Shown here one piece after another: positions 18,266 through 27,318 of a stretch of 64,000 nt of DNA. Every line of letters begins with the position of its first letter. Within the stretch, counting starts at the first letter, position 1. The notes under the pieces were generated by a model. It was given only the letters and a program-made list of their open reading frames with translations. It had not been told where the DNA came from and searched no databases. The stretch covers positions 4,836,001-4,900,000 of the forward strand of contig NZ_CP025030.1 in the NCBI RefSeq assembly GCF_002812705.1, written 5' to 3'. Made by a program: the position numbers and the translations under genes. Source of the stretch: Achromobacter spanius (lineage in GTDB: Bacteria > Pseudomonadota > Gammaproteobacteria > Burkholderiales > Burkholderiaceae_B).

Positions 18266-19125
18266 GACAGCCAGCGCTTGCGGCGCTTGTAGTGCTTGAT
18301 GTCGCGAAAGCCGCGCGCGTCGCCCGTGCCGCCCACGCCCAGATAGAACTCGCGCACGTCGGGGTCGGCGGCCAGCTTGTCGGCCGAACCGTCGATCACC
18401 ACCTTGCCGGTCTCCATGATGTAGCCGTAGTGCGCCACGGCCAGCGCCACCGACGCATTCTGCTCAACCAGCAGCATCGACACACCCTGCTCGGCGTTGA
18501 TGCGCGCAATGATGGAAAAAATGCTCTCCACCAGCATCGGCGACAAACCCAGCGACGGTTCGTCCAGCAGCATCAGCCTGGGCTGCGCGATCAACGCGCG
18601 GCCAATCGCCAGCATCTGCTGCTCGCCCCCGGACAAGTAGCCTGCCAAGCCGCGCCGCCGTTCGAACAGGCGCGGAAAATAGCCGTAGACCAGATCGAAG
18701 TCCACGCGCGCGTCGGGCCGACCCGTCAGCGCGTAGGTGGCCGCCACCAGATTTTCTTCCACGGTCAAGTCTTCGAACACGCGGCGGCCTTCCATGACGT
18801 GCGCCAGGCCGGCGCGCACCAGGTTCTGCGGCTTGGTGCCCGCCGTATCACCGCCGTTGAAGGCAATGTGCCCGCGCACCAGTTCCCCGTCTTCCAGATC
18901 CAGCAAGCCGGACACGGCCTTCAGCGTGGTGGATTTTCCCGCGCCGTTGCTGCCCAGAAGCGCCACGATGCTGCCGGCCGGCACCGACAGGGACAAGCCG
19001 CGCAGCACCTGCACCGCCTTGTTGTAGACGACCTCGATATTGTTGATGTCCAACACCGCCGCGGGCGCGGCGGCGGTGGCCGATGCCGATGTCTGTGCCA
19101 ACTGCGCGCTTTGTCCCAGGTTCAC
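18262..19125 (-). CDS. Branched-chain-amino-acid-type ABC transporter ATPase (LivF-like)
   Basis: A 287-residue ATPase with Walker A LLGSNGAGKST, signature YLSGGEQQMLAIGRAL and Walker B LMLLDEPSLGL. It carries about 25 extra Ala/Thr-rich residues before the domain. LivF-like subunits pair with LivG on the LivHM permease. The operon context with an acyl-CoA ligase suggests the cargo is a carboxylic acid, not an amino acid. It overlaps the ligase gene by four bases. Confidence 0.93.
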   Translation of the reverse strand: MNLGQSAQLAQTSASATAAAPAAVLDINNIEVVYNKAVQVLRGLSLSVPAGSIVALLGSNGAGKSTTLKAVSGLLDLEDGELVRGHIAFNGGDTAGTKPQNLVRAGLAHVMEGRRVFEDLTVEENLVAATYALTGRPDARVDFDLVYGYFPRLFERRRGLAGYLSGGEQQMLAIGRALIAQPRLMLLDEPSLGLSPMLVESIFSIIARINAEQGVSMLLVEQNASVALAVAHYGYIMETGKVVIDGSADKLAADPDVREFYLGVGGTGDARGFRDIKHYKRRKRWLS

Positions 19126-19132
19126 GGCCGCC

Positions 19133-20314
19133 TCACTTCAGCACGATCCAGTCGGACGCCGGCACCATCTGCTTTTGCTTCACATCGGCGCGATAGATGC
19201 GGCCCACCGGAATGGAGTTGCCCTTGATCGTGACCGGCACGCCGATCAAGCCCCCCGTGTCGAAGTCCTTGATGCCGTCCAGCGCGGCCTTCATGTTGGC
19301 GCTGGTCAGCTCCTTGCCGGCATCCAGCGTGCGCTTGGCCACTTCCGAAAACAGCATCGCCGCCAAGAAGCCCTGCATGTAGCCGGTGCTCTGGTATTGC
19401 GGACGCATTTCGCGAATCTTCTTCAACATCGGCGCATCGCCCTCGGTGTCGTAGTAGTAGCGATAAGGCATCACGCCCATGAAGCCCTCGGCGTCTTCGC
19501 CCATCTGCATCACGGTGGAGTTGTCCATGGTCCAGAACGTGCCCATGTAGCGGGTCTTCAGGCCCATGCGCTTGCCCTGTCCGACGAATTCCGGAATGGG
19601 CGCCAGCACATAGCCGTGGAAGATGGTGAAGTCCGGGTCGGCCCGGCGCAGCTTGATCACTTCGGTCGACACGTCCACGCTGCCCGGTGGCGTCATGATT
19701 TCGGTGGCGACTTTCAGCCCCAGCTTTTCCGCCACGGCGCGCGAGCTGGCAATGGGATCACGACCAAACTCGGTGTCGGAATACACAAAGGCCACTTTCG
19801 CGCCCGGCTGCTCCTTGGCGATGTAGCGCAGCAGAATGCCGAACATCTCGGTGTAGTCCGGCCCCAGCATGAACTGCGCCGGATACTTGGCGGGGTCGTT
19901 CAGTTCGGTGGCGAACGACGCGCCGGTCATCAGGATGTCGCCCGTGCGGTTCAATTCCGCGTTGATGGTCTTTGAAAAACCGGTGGAATCGCCGTAGTAG
20001 AAGTTCACCTTGTTCTGGCTGGTGATTTTCTTGAAGGCAGCCACCGACGCATCCACCTTGTAGGCCGTGTCTTCCGGCACGTAGCGCAGCTTGCGGCCCT
20101 TGATGCCGCCTTGTTCGTTGATGATCTTCACGTAGTCGGAAATGCCGGCGTGGATGCCCTGTCCGGCAAACGCGAACACGCCGCTTAAGGGAATGGACCC
20201 GCCCAGCACCAGGTCGTCCGCCGCCTGTGCTGCCGGCGCCGCCGCCAATGCCGCCGCCAGGCCCAACGGGGCCAACAACTTCGATAAACCGCTGCCTATC
20301 CGGATGCGCTTCAT
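19133..20314 (-). CDS. Periplasmic ABC substrate-binding protein (LivK-like)
   Basis: A 393-residue precursor with signal peptide (cleaved near AAQAAD, residue 31). The mature part is a type I periplasmic binding fold starting DLVLGGSIPLSGVFAFAG, typical of the LivK/AmiC group. The ATG at 20314 is chosen because AAGGAGA lies about 8 bases upstream; the frame continues for 20 more codons without a better start. It delivers the substrate to the LivHM permease encoded by the genes before it. The ligand is unknown. Confidence 0.92.
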   Translation of the reverse strand: MKRIRIGSGLSKLLAPLGLAAALAAAPAAQAADDLVLGGSIPLSGVFAFAGQGIHAGISDYVKIINEQGGIKGRKLRYVPEDTAYKVDASVAAFKKITSQNKVNFYYGDSTGFSKTINAELNRTGDILMTGASFATELNDPAKYPAQFMLGPDYTEMFGILLRYIAKEQPGAKVAFVYSDTEFGRDPIASSRAVAEKLGLKVATEIMTPPGSVDVSTEVIKLRRADPDFTIFHGYVLAPIPEFVGQGKRMGLKTRYMGTFWTMDNSTVMQMGEDAEGFMGVMPYRYYYDTEGDAPMLKKIREMRPQYQSTGYMQGFLAAMLFSEVAKRTLDAGKELTSANMKAALDGIKDFDTGGLIGVPVTIKGNSIPVGRIYRADVKQKQMVPASDWIVLK

Positions 20315-20374
20315 GATGTGTCTCCTTGGGTCTTGTAGGTATTGCAATGCGTTTTGCAATCGGCCAGTCAGCAT

Positions 20375-21412
20375 TCAGGTCCGGAATGGCCACAGGTGGA
20401 AGAAGCGGCGCACGCGCCGCCATATTTCCGCGAGCCCATGCGGCTCGAAGATCAAAAAGCCCACGATCAGCAGGCCGAAAACAATGGTGCGCACGGGCGA
20501 CACCAGGCGCAGCGCGTCGCCGCCCACGGGTAGCCAGCCTACGATGAGCTTGAGCAGTTCGGGCACCATGGTCATGAACACCGCGCCCAGAATGGCGCCC
20601 AGGATCGACCCCATGCCGCCCACGATGATGGCGGCCAGGAAGAAGATGGACATGATCAGCGGAAAGCTCTCGGGCGTGACCACCCGAAAGAAATACGCCC
20701 ACAGCCCGCCCGCCACGCCCGCATAGAACGACGACAGGCCGAACGACAGCAGCTTGTAGCGCAGCAAGTGGATGCCCAGCACTTCGGCCGAAATGTCGCG
20801 GTCGCGGATGGCGATGAACGCGCGCCCGATGCGGGTGCGAAACAGGTTCGCCGCGCCCAGCACCATCAGCACCGTCACCGGCACGATCAGCCAATAGATC
20901 TTGAAGGACGTATCCAGGTCCACGCCCAGCACGCGTGCGGGCGGCACCTGCAGGCCGCTGGTTCCGCCCGTGAATTCCCAGTTCGCAAAAATGAAGTGCG
21001 CGATGAACGAAGCGGCAATGGTCGAGATCGCCAGGTACAAACCCTTGACGCGCAGCGACGGAATGCCCACCAGCAAGCCGCCCAGCATCGCCACCACGCC
21101 GCCGCCCAACAGATTGACCAGCACCGGCGTGCCCAGCCGCAGTTCCATCACCGCCACGGTGTACGCGCCCAGCCCCATGAACGCGGCCTGCCCCAAGCTG
21201 ACCAACCCGGTGTAGCCCGTCAGGATGTTCAAGCCCGTGGCGCTGGCGATGTTGATGGCAACGAGACACGCCAGGTACAGCCAATAGGCGTCGGCCACGA
21301 AGGGAAACAGCACGAGCGACGCCGCCAGCAAGGCCAGCCACACATGCTGGGTGCGCGTGTCGAACAGGGCTTCGTCGGCCAGGTAAGTCTGCTTCGCGGT
21401 TGCGATGCGCAT
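20375..21412 (-). CDS. ABC transporter permease (LivM-like)
   Basis: A 345-residue inner-membrane protein with about ten hydrophobic segments. The conserved LivM regions GYTGLVSLGQAAFMGLGAY and FIAIRDRDISAEVLGI are present, followed by LGAILGAVFMT. It forms the channel with the LivH-like subunit. It starts three bases after the livH-like stop, so the two are translated together. Confidence 0.93.
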   Translation of the reverse strand: MRIATAKQTYLADEALFDTRTQHVWLALLAASLVLFPFVADAYWLYLACLVAINIASATGLNILTGYTGLVSLGQAAFMGLGAYTVAVMELRLGTPVLVNLLGGGVVAMLGGLLVGIPSLRVKGLYLAISTIAASFIAHFIFANWEFTGGTSGLQVPPARVLGVDLDTSFKIYWLIVPVTVLMVLGAANLFRTRIGRAFIAIRDRDISAEVLGIHLLRYKLLSFGLSSFYAGVAGGLWAYFFRVVTPESFPLIMSIFFLAAIIVGGMGSILGAILGAVFMTMVPELLKLIVGWLPVGGDALRLVSPVRTIVFGLLIVGFLIFEPHGLAEIWRRVRRFFHLWPFRT

Positions 21413-21415
21413 GGG

Positions 21416-22294
21416 TCAAAGCCTCTCGATTTCACGGGTGCCGAACAAGCCGTAGGGCCTGACCATCAACACCACGACCAGCACGATGAAAGTGGCCAGC
21501 AGCTTGAATTCGCCGCCCAGGTAGGCGCCCGCCCAAGCCTCCAGCAAACCGATGAACACGCCACCCACCAGCGCGCCCGCCACACTGTCCAGCCCACCTA
21601 CGATCACCACCACCAGCACTGACAGGCCAAACACGCCCATCGACGAGGAAATACCGCCGATGGCGCCCACGATCACCCCGGACACGGCTGCCAGCGCGCC
21701 GGCAGCCACCCACGCCAGCGAGAACACGCGCGGCACATTGATGCCCATTGCGTAAGCCGCGCCCTGGTCGGATGCAGTCGCCCGCAGCGCCACGCCGCCG
21801 CGCCAGTAGCGAAACACCACCAGCACCAGCAGCGCCAGCACCACCGCCACCCAGAATCCGTAGAACACCTTGGGCGCCACAAAGGCTTCGCCGATCATCA
21901 CGGGCGAGCGCGGCATGAACTCCGGCAGGCGGCGCTGGTCAGCCGTCCAGATCAGTTCCACCGCGCCCACCAGAATCGACGCGAGCCCCACCGTCACCAT
22001 GAAGACCGAGATCGGGGCCTCGCCCAGCATCGGCCGTATGGTCAAGCGCTCGACCAAGGCGCCCAACGCGCCCGACACCACCACCGCGCCCACGATGGCC
22101 AGCCAGATCGGCCACGCCATGCTGGTTGCGAAGGCATAGAACACGTACGCGCCCAACATCAGGAATTCGCCGATGGCGATGTTCACGACCCGAGTCGCCT
22201 TGTAGACGATGACGAAGGCCAATGCCGCCAGCGCATACAGGCCGCCGCTGCCCAGGCCCGCCAGGCTGACTTCCAGGAAGAACAGCGCGTCCAT
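21416..22294 (-). CDS. ABC transporter permease (LivH-like)
   Basis: A 292-residue inner-membrane protein of the LivH family with about eight hydrophobic segments. It has GGLYALAALAFVIVYKATRVVN near the start and VGGLDSVAGALVGG near the end. The frame is open further upstream but the family start is the ATG at 22292-22294, which overlaps the livG-like stop by one base. Confidence 0.93.
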   Translation of the reverse strand: MDALFFLEVSLAGLGSGGLYALAALAFVIVYKATRVVNIAIGEFLMLGAYVFYAFATSMAWPIWLAIVGAVVVSGALGALVERLTIRPMLGEAPISVFMVTVGLASILVGAVELIWTADQRRLPEFMPRSPVMIGEAFVAPKVFYGFWVAVVLALLVLVVFRYWRGGVALRATASDQGAAYAMGINVPRVFSLAWVAAGALAAVSGVIVGAIGGISSSMGVFGLSVLVVVIVGGLDSVAGALVGGVFIGLLEAWAGAYLGGEFKLLATFIVLVVVLMVRPYGLFGTREIERL

Positions 22295-23118
22295 CACGCG
22301 GCCTCCCGCAGGCGGCGGCGCAGGTCGCCCACATCGCCCGCGCCCAGATAGGCTTTGATGACTTCGGGGTTCGCTTGAACCTGGGCAGGCGTGCCGTCCG
22401 CGATCACCTGCCCGAAGTTCAGCACCACGACGTGGTCGGACAGGTCCATCACCATGCCCATGTCGTGCTCCACCATCAGCACCGTCACGCCCCATTCAGA
22501 TCGCGCATCCAGGATGAAGCGCGCCATGTCGTCCGTCTCTTCGCGGTTCATGCCGGCCACGGGTTCGTCCAGCATCAACACCTTGGGCTGCATCGCCAGC
22601 GCGCGCGCCAGTTCCACGCGCTTGCGCAAGCCATACGACAAGGCCGCCACCGGAGCGTGACGGATATGGTCGATTTCAAGAAAGTCGATGATGCGTTCTT
22701 CGATGTCGGCCCGCAGCGCCATCTCTTCGCGGCGCGCCCGGCCCAGATAGAACAAGGCGTCCAGCACATTGGTGCGCAGGTGCGCATGCCGCCCCAGCTT
22801 GATGTTGTCCAGCACCGTCATGCCGCGAAACAACGCGATGTTCTGAAAGCTGCGCGCCAGGCCCAGCCGGGCGCGCTCGGGCGCCGCCACGCGGGTGATG
22901 TCCCGGCCTTCAAATCGGATGTGGCCCGTGGCCGGTTTGTAGAAGCCGGAAATGGTGTTGAACAGCGAAGTCTTGCCCGCGCCGTTCGGGCCGATGACTG
23001 TGGTGATGGTGCCGGGCGCCACGCTAAGCCCCACGCCGGTCAGCGCCTTGACGCCGCCAAACGCCAAGGTAACCCCATCCACCTCCAGCAAAGGAGCGTG
23101 CTTGGACTGATCCACCAT
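22294..23118 (-). CDS. ABC transporter ATPase (LivG-like), first gene of the operon
   Basis: A 274-residue ATPase with Walker A VIGPNGAGKTSL, signature ALSYGLRKRVELARAL and Walker B VLMLDEPVAGM. The second Gly-Gly of the usual LSGG is replaced (LSYGL), as in some LivG proteins. AGGAGA lies 4 bases before ATG 23118. The gene heads the operon livG-livH-livM-receptor-livF-ligase-thiolase-TetR. Confidence 0.93.
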   Translation of the reverse strand: MVDQSKHAPLLEVDGVTLAFGGVKALTGVGLSVAPGTITTVIGPNGAGKTSLFNTISGFYKPATGHIRFEGRDITRVAAPERARLGLARSFQNIALFRGMTVLDNIKLGRHAHLRTNVLDALFYLGRARREEMALRADIEERIIDFLEIDHIRHAPVAALSYGLRKRVELARALAMQPKVLMLDEPVAGMNREETDDMARFILDARSEWGVTVLMVEHDMGMVMDLSDHVVVLNFGQVIADGTPAQVQANPEVIKAYLGAGDVGDLRRRLREAA

Positions 23119-23301
23119 TTGTCTCCTCGCTGATTGATCGCGAAGTTTTTTTGCCGCCTTGGGCGGACATTTTTTAAACGATGAATCGGCAACCCGCCAG
23201 GCAGGAGATGCAACGAACCTGTCTTTACCTACGCCAATCCAGCGCTGGAAAATCGTTCTATGCGGTAGCACTATGCGTTACGCTAGGTCTGCTTAAAACA
23301 A

Positions 23302-23321
23302 AACCAAGCAAGCGCTCGGTT
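23302..23321. promoter_or_regulatory. TetR-type operator palindrome between divergent acid-catabolism genes
   Basis: A 20-base inverted repeat AACCnAGC-NNNN-GCTnGGTT. It lies between the leftward liv/acyl-CoA operon (start 23118) and the rightward crotonase gene (start 23385), where a repressor could control both. Size and spacing fit a TetR-family operator; the natural candidate repressor is the TetR protein encoded last in the operon. Apart from the ribosome-binding sites nothing else is clear in 23119-23384. Confidence 0.55.
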
Positions 23322-23384
23322 CAGACCATAGCATCGCGGTTTTTGGATCGACAGTTGGTACTTACCCGATAACGGAGACAAGCC

Positions 23385-24188
23385 ATGACCCAGGAACTTC
23401 CGGCGTTTCAGACGCTGCTGCTAGCGGCCGACGGCGCCCTTGCCACGGTCACGCTGAACCGCGCTGATACGCTCAACGCCATCGACGTCGCCATGGCGCG
23501 CGACCTGCAACGCGCCGCGCAGTGGCTCGAAACGCAGCCTGCCATCCGCGTCGTGCGCCTGTGCGCGGCGGGCAAGGCCTTCTGCGCCGGCGGCGACATC
23601 AGCATGTTCGCGGGCGAACCCGCGCAGGTGCGCGCCACCTTGCAGGATCTGTTCACGCCGCTTAACGATTTTGTCGTGCGTATCGCACGCATGAACAAGC
23701 TTTGGCTGGCGCAGGTGCATGGCGTGGCGGCGGGCGCGGGCCTGTCGCTGGTACTGGCATGCGACCTGGCCATTGCCGAGGACGACACCCGTTTCATGAC
23801 GGCCTATCTGAAGCTGGGCGCCACGCCCGACGCAGGCATGACGCACGGCCTGGCCCGCGTGTTGGGGCCCAAGCGTGCCTTGGACCTGCTGATGCGCCAC
23901 GACGCCTTCACCGCACGCGAGGCGCTGGCCTGGGGCATCATCACCCGCAGCGCGCCCGCCAGCGAATTTGCCCAGGCGGCACAACGCTATGCCGAGGATT
24001 TGGCGAGGCACGCGCCCCACGGCATCGCGGGCGCGAAAGACCTGCTGCGCTCAGCCGAATACGCCTCGCTGGAAACGCAATTGGCCAATGAAACGGCGCG
24101 CTTTCTGGACTCGGCCACGCACGCCGACTTTGCCGAAGGAGTGCGCGCATTTCGTGAAAAACGCGCGCCGGCGTTCAAGGGGCAATAA
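23385..24188 (+). CDS. Crotonase-family protein, PaaG-like isomerase candidate
   Basis: A 267-residue crotonase-fold protein with the oxyanion-hole motifs ([19 protein letters not shown]). Both catalytic glutamates of enoyl-CoA hydratase are replaced: S121 at the Glu144 position and Y141 at the Glu164 position (rat numbering). D149 in TPDAG matches the catalytic Asp of PaaG-type ring-isomerases and Delta3-Delta2-enoyl-CoA isomerases. An isomerase role is therefore more likely than hydration. It has a good GGAG site and stands alone, divergent from the liv/acyl-CoA operon, sharing its operator region. Confidence 0.82.
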   Translation: MTQELPAFQTLLLAADGALATVTLNRADTLNAIDVAMARDLQRAAQWLETQPAIRVVRLCAAGKAFCAGGDISMFAGEPAQVRATLQDLFTPLNDFVVRIARMNKLWLAQVHGVAAGAGLSLVLACDLAIAEDDTRFMTAYLKLGATPDAGMTHGLARVLGPKRALDLLMRHDAFTAREALAWGIITRSAPASEFAQAAQRYAEDLARHAPHGIAGAKDLLRSAEYASLETQLANETARFLDSATHADFAEGVRAFREKRAPAFKGQ

Positions 24189-24200
24189 CGCAACCGCGAG

Positions 24201-24980
24201 CTACCCCAGCGGGTCGCTCCAGACCGGCGCTCGCTTGTTCACAAAGGCAGCCAGGCCCTCAGCGGCGTCGGGTGTGGCGGCGGCGTTGCAGAACACCTCG
24301 ACCGCCGTGGCGAGCCTGCGGCGGTAGTCGTTGTCGTTGGCGAACACAAAGGCGCGTCGCCCCATCGCCAGCACCTGCGGTGGCTTGCTCGCCAAGGACT
24401 GCGCCAGCAGCCGCGCGCGTTCCAACAGTTGTCCTTCCTCTTCAACGCGCGCGACCAGGCCCAAATCGCACGCCTCTTGCGCACTGAATGTCCTACCGGT
24501 GAAGAGCAGGTCGAACGCACGGTGCTTGCCCACGATGGCGGGCAGATGCGCATAGTGGATCGCCGGCAATACCCCAACGTCGATCTCCGGATATCCGAAA
24601 GACGCGGTGTCCGCGGCCACGATCATGTCGCTGGAAATGGCGACCGTCATCCCCCCGCCCCGCACCGCGCCGGCCACGACTGAAATCGATGGCTTCGTCA
24701 GGTTGAACTGCGCGTCGTAAAGCTTGATGTACAGCCGGGTCAGCAGTGCATGCACTTGAACCGGCGAACTCGCCAGCAACTTCTTCATGTCCAGCCCGGC
24801 GCAGAACCTGCCGGGCAAGTCACTGGCCAACAGCACCGCGCGCACTTGCGTATCGGCATTGGCGCGTTCAAGCGCGGCAATCAGCGCATCCAGCATTTCC
24901 ACGTCCAGCGCATTGACTGGCGCATGGCAAAGATGAATCTCCGCGACCCGGTCGCGGACTTCGTAGCGTAGATAGGTCAA
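24201..24980 (-). CDS. Crotonase-family enoyl-CoA hydratase/isomerase
   Basis: A 259-residue crotonase-fold protein with RFCAGLDM and AGAVRGGGMT. Of the two hydratase glutamates only E132 (in GYPEIDVG) is kept; T112 replaces the other. Such single-Glu proteins are often isomerases or act on unusual acyl-CoAs. It is the last gene of a three-gene operon with a Bug receptor and a CoA-transferase and overlaps the transferase by four bases. Substrate unknown. Confidence 0.85.
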   Translation of the reverse strand: MTYLRYEVRDRVAEIHLCHAPVNALDVEMLDALIAALERANADTQVRAVLLASDLPGRFCAGLDMKKLLASSPVQVHALLTRLYIKLYDAQFNLTKPSISVVAGAVRGGGMTVAISSDMIVAADTASFGYPEIDVGVLPAIHYAHLPAIVGKHRAFDLLFTGRTFSAQEACDLGLVARVEEEGQLLERARLLAQSLASKPPQVLAMGRRAFVFANDNDYRRRLATAVEVFCNAAATPDAAEGLAAFVNKRAPVWSDPLG

Positions 24981-26224
24981 TACGGTTCTCCTGCTTCGGC
25001 TGAGCGCGTCAACGCCTGCACACTGCCCGTGGCAAGCATCGCTTCGATCTCGTCGGGCGCATAGCCCAAGTCTGCCAGAATCTCGCGGCTATGCTCGCCC
25101 AACAGCGGCGCGGGCAAGGTGGCTTGCCGTGCTTGCTTGCCGAACCGCACCGGCAGCCCGATATTGCGCACCTCTCCCAACACGGGATGTTGGCTGGTCA
25201 CGATCAGTTCGCGCGCCGCCACTTGCGGATGCGCCAGCGCCTGGTCCAGGGTATGAATAGCCGAGCAGGCGATGCCGGCGGGCTTCAGTATGGCGATCCA
25301 TTCGGCGACCGTCCGCGTTTCGATACGTGCCTGCACCAATGCGACCGTCGCATCAAAATTGCGGACGCGCGCTGCGTTGCTGGCGAACGCCGGTGCGCCG
25401 GCCTGGTCCTGCAAGCCGGCAACCGCGCAAAACCGCTGCCACTGGGCGTCGTTGCCTACCCCAAGCATCAGGTCGCCGTCGGCTGCGCGGAATGCCTGAT
25501 ACGGGCACATCGCCGGATGACCCGTGCCCATCCGTCGTGGAATCTGCCCACTACGCCAATAATTCTGCGCCATGTACGACATCAGGCCCAACGACGTATC
25601 CAGCAACGACACGTCCAGGTACTGGCCTTGCCCGGTTTGGCTGCGCGCCAGCAGCGCCGCCAGAATTCCGCTTAGCGCGAATGAGCCCGTGCCCAGGTCG
25701 ACCGGAGAAAAGCTGGCCCGCGCAAAATTGCCGCCCGGCTCGCCCATGGTGCTGATCATGCCGCTGAACGCTTGCAGCATCACGTCGTACCCGGGTTCGT
25801 CGCCCATGGGGCCTTCACGGCCATAGCCCGATATCTCGCAGTAGATCAGCGCCGGGTTCAGGCGGCTTAGCGTGTCGTAATCCACCCCCAGCCGAGCAGC
25901 CGTCTTGCCGCCGAAACCCTGCAACACCACATCCGCCTGCTTGGCCAGCCGGTGTACCACCGCCCTGCCCGCCTCGGTCTTCAGGTCGACGGCCAGACTG
26001 CGCTTGTTGTGGTTCACGGCCAGAAAGGTGGCGGACTGGCCGTCATCCTGCGGCAACCAGGCGCGCGTATCGTCACCCGTGCCAACGGGTTCCACCTTGA
26101 TCACCCGCGCACCCAGTTCACCCAGATATTGGCCGCACAAGGGGCCGGCCAAGACCTTGCTGAGATCCAGAACCGTAATGTTCTTAAGGGGCGCCATGTT
26201 TGCGGAAGTCGGCAAATTCATCAT
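24977..26224 (-). CDS. CaiB/BaiF family (class III) CoA-transferase
   Basis: A 415-residue class III CoA-transferase. It begins with LKNITVLDLSKVLAGPLCGQYLGELGARVIKVE and has the catalytic Asp in SPVDLGTGSF, aligned with Asp169 of formyl-CoA transferase. It moves CoA between carboxylates. It sits between a Bug solute receptor and a crotonase with four-base overlaps, which suggests activation of an imported carboxylic acid. Confidence 0.92.
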   Translation of the reverse strand: MMNLPTSANMAPLKNITVLDLSKVLAGPLCGQYLGELGARVIKVEPVGTGDDTRAWLPQDDGQSATFLAVNHNKRSLAVDLKTEAGRAVVHRLAKQADVVLQGFGGKTAARLGVDYDTLSRLNPALIYCEISGYGREGPMGDEPGYDVMLQAFSGMISTMGEPGGNFARASFSPVDLGTGSFALSGILAALLARSQTGQGQYLDVSLLDTSLGLMSYMAQNYWRSGQIPRRMGTGHPAMCPYQAFRAADGDLMLGVGNDAQWQRFCAVAGLQDQAGAPAFASNAARVRNFDATVALVQARIETRTVAEWIAILKPAGIACSAIHTLDQALAHPQVAARELIVTSQHPVLGEVRNIGLPVRFGKQARQATLPAPLLGEHSREILADLGYAPDEIEAMLATGSVQALTRSAEAGEPY

Positions 26225-27192
26225 TCAGCCTTCAAGCCCACGGTGTTCGCGGCGTCGGTCCATTGGGCCGTTTCACGCTTGAAAAAAGCTTCCAGTTCAG
26301 CGGGTGCGACAGATAGCGCCTCCGCCCCGCGCTCTTGCATGGCCTTTCGATAGGCCTCGCTTGCCACCACCTTCGCCACGGCCGCGCGCAGCTTGGTCAC
26401 CACCTCGGGCGGGGTGCCTTTCGGCGCCTGCAGCGAGAACCAGAACTTCAGGTCCAGACCGGCGTAGCCGGCTTCCTTCAGGGTCGGTACGTCGGGCAGC
26501 ATGGGCGAACGCTCAGCCGAGGTGATGGCCAGCGCGCGAAGCCTGCCGGCCTGTACCTGGCCGAGACTGGTGGACATGCTGTCAAACAAAAAATCCACCT
26601 GCCCGCCGATAACGTCGGTCACGGCATTGGCGCTGCCCTTGTAGGCCACTCCCACCGCTTGGAACTTGGCCAGCTTTTGCAGCAACGTGCCATACACATG
26701 CGGCGAGCTGCCCGGGCCAAACGTCGCAAAGCTCAAGCCGTGGGGCGCCTCGCGGCCTTGCTGGACCAGATCTGCCAGCGTTTTGGCGGGAGTACGTTCG
26801 GGATTGACAACCAACAGGTTGGGCATGGCGCCTGTGATGCCGATCGGCACATAGTCCTGCAAGGGATGCATCTTTGCGTTGGGGTACATCAGTGGGTTGA
26901 TGGCCTGCATGCCCACCGTGTTGTGCATCAACGTGTAGCCGTCGGCGGGTCCATTCAGCACGCTCTGATAACCGACATTGCCACTGGCCCCCGGCTTGTT
27001 CTGCACAATGACCTGCTGGCCCAGTTCACGCGATAGCGGCTCGGCCACCAAGCGGGCGATGAAATCCGTCGGCCCGCCAGCCGAGAACGGCACCAGCAAG
27101 GTAATCGGTTTAGTGGGCCAGGTGTCCGCGACCGCGGGCGATACCAGAACGGTCGCGGCAATCGCGATGGCCAGTGCTTTCATGAGCGCCAT
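26221..27192 (-). CDS. Bug-family tripartite tricarboxylate transporter receptor
   Basis: A 323-residue periplasmic receptor precursor with signal peptide ending at AVADTWP. The mature start WPTKPITLLVPFSAGGPTD and QVIVQNKPGA are hallmarks of the Bug/TctC family, which is greatly expanded in Bordetella and relatives. No TctA/TctB membrane partners are encoded here, as is common for orphan Bug proteins. It heads the Bug-CaiB-crotonase operon, opposite a LysR gene. Confidence 0.93.
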   Translation of the reverse strand: MALMKALAIAIAATVLVSPAVADTWPTKPITLLVPFSAGGPTDFIARLVAEPLSRELGQQVIVQNKPGASGNVGYQSVLNGPADGYTLMHNTVGMQAINPLMYPNAKMHPLQDYVPIGITGAMPNLLVVNPERTPAKTLADLVQQGREAPHGLSFATFGPGSSPHVYGTLLQKLAKFQAVGVAYKGSANAVTDVIGGQVDFLFDSMSTSLGQVQAGRLRALAITSAERSPMLPDVPTLKEAGYAGLDLKFWFSLQAPKGTPPEVVTKLRAAVAKVVASEAYRKAMQERGAEALSVAPAELEAFFKRETAQWTDAANTVGLKAE

Positions 27193-27318
27193 GATGTCTC
27201 CTTGTGTTTTTCGGTGGTGGCGGCTGCATTATGCAAATCGGTCTGATATATGAGAAATACCGTTTTTATATGCTGGTTATCATAAAATTGTTATATCAAG
27301 CCTTGCTCAGGGTGTGTC

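Noticed and set aside
16514..18292. 592-codon frame antisense to the acyl-CoA ligase
   Set aside because: Mirror of a well-supported gene; no motif and His/Gln-rich composition typical of antisense frames.
27193..27318. LysR T-N11-A sites in the Bug-LysR interval
   Set aside because: AT-rich DNA gives several weak matches; none stands out enough to list as a feature.
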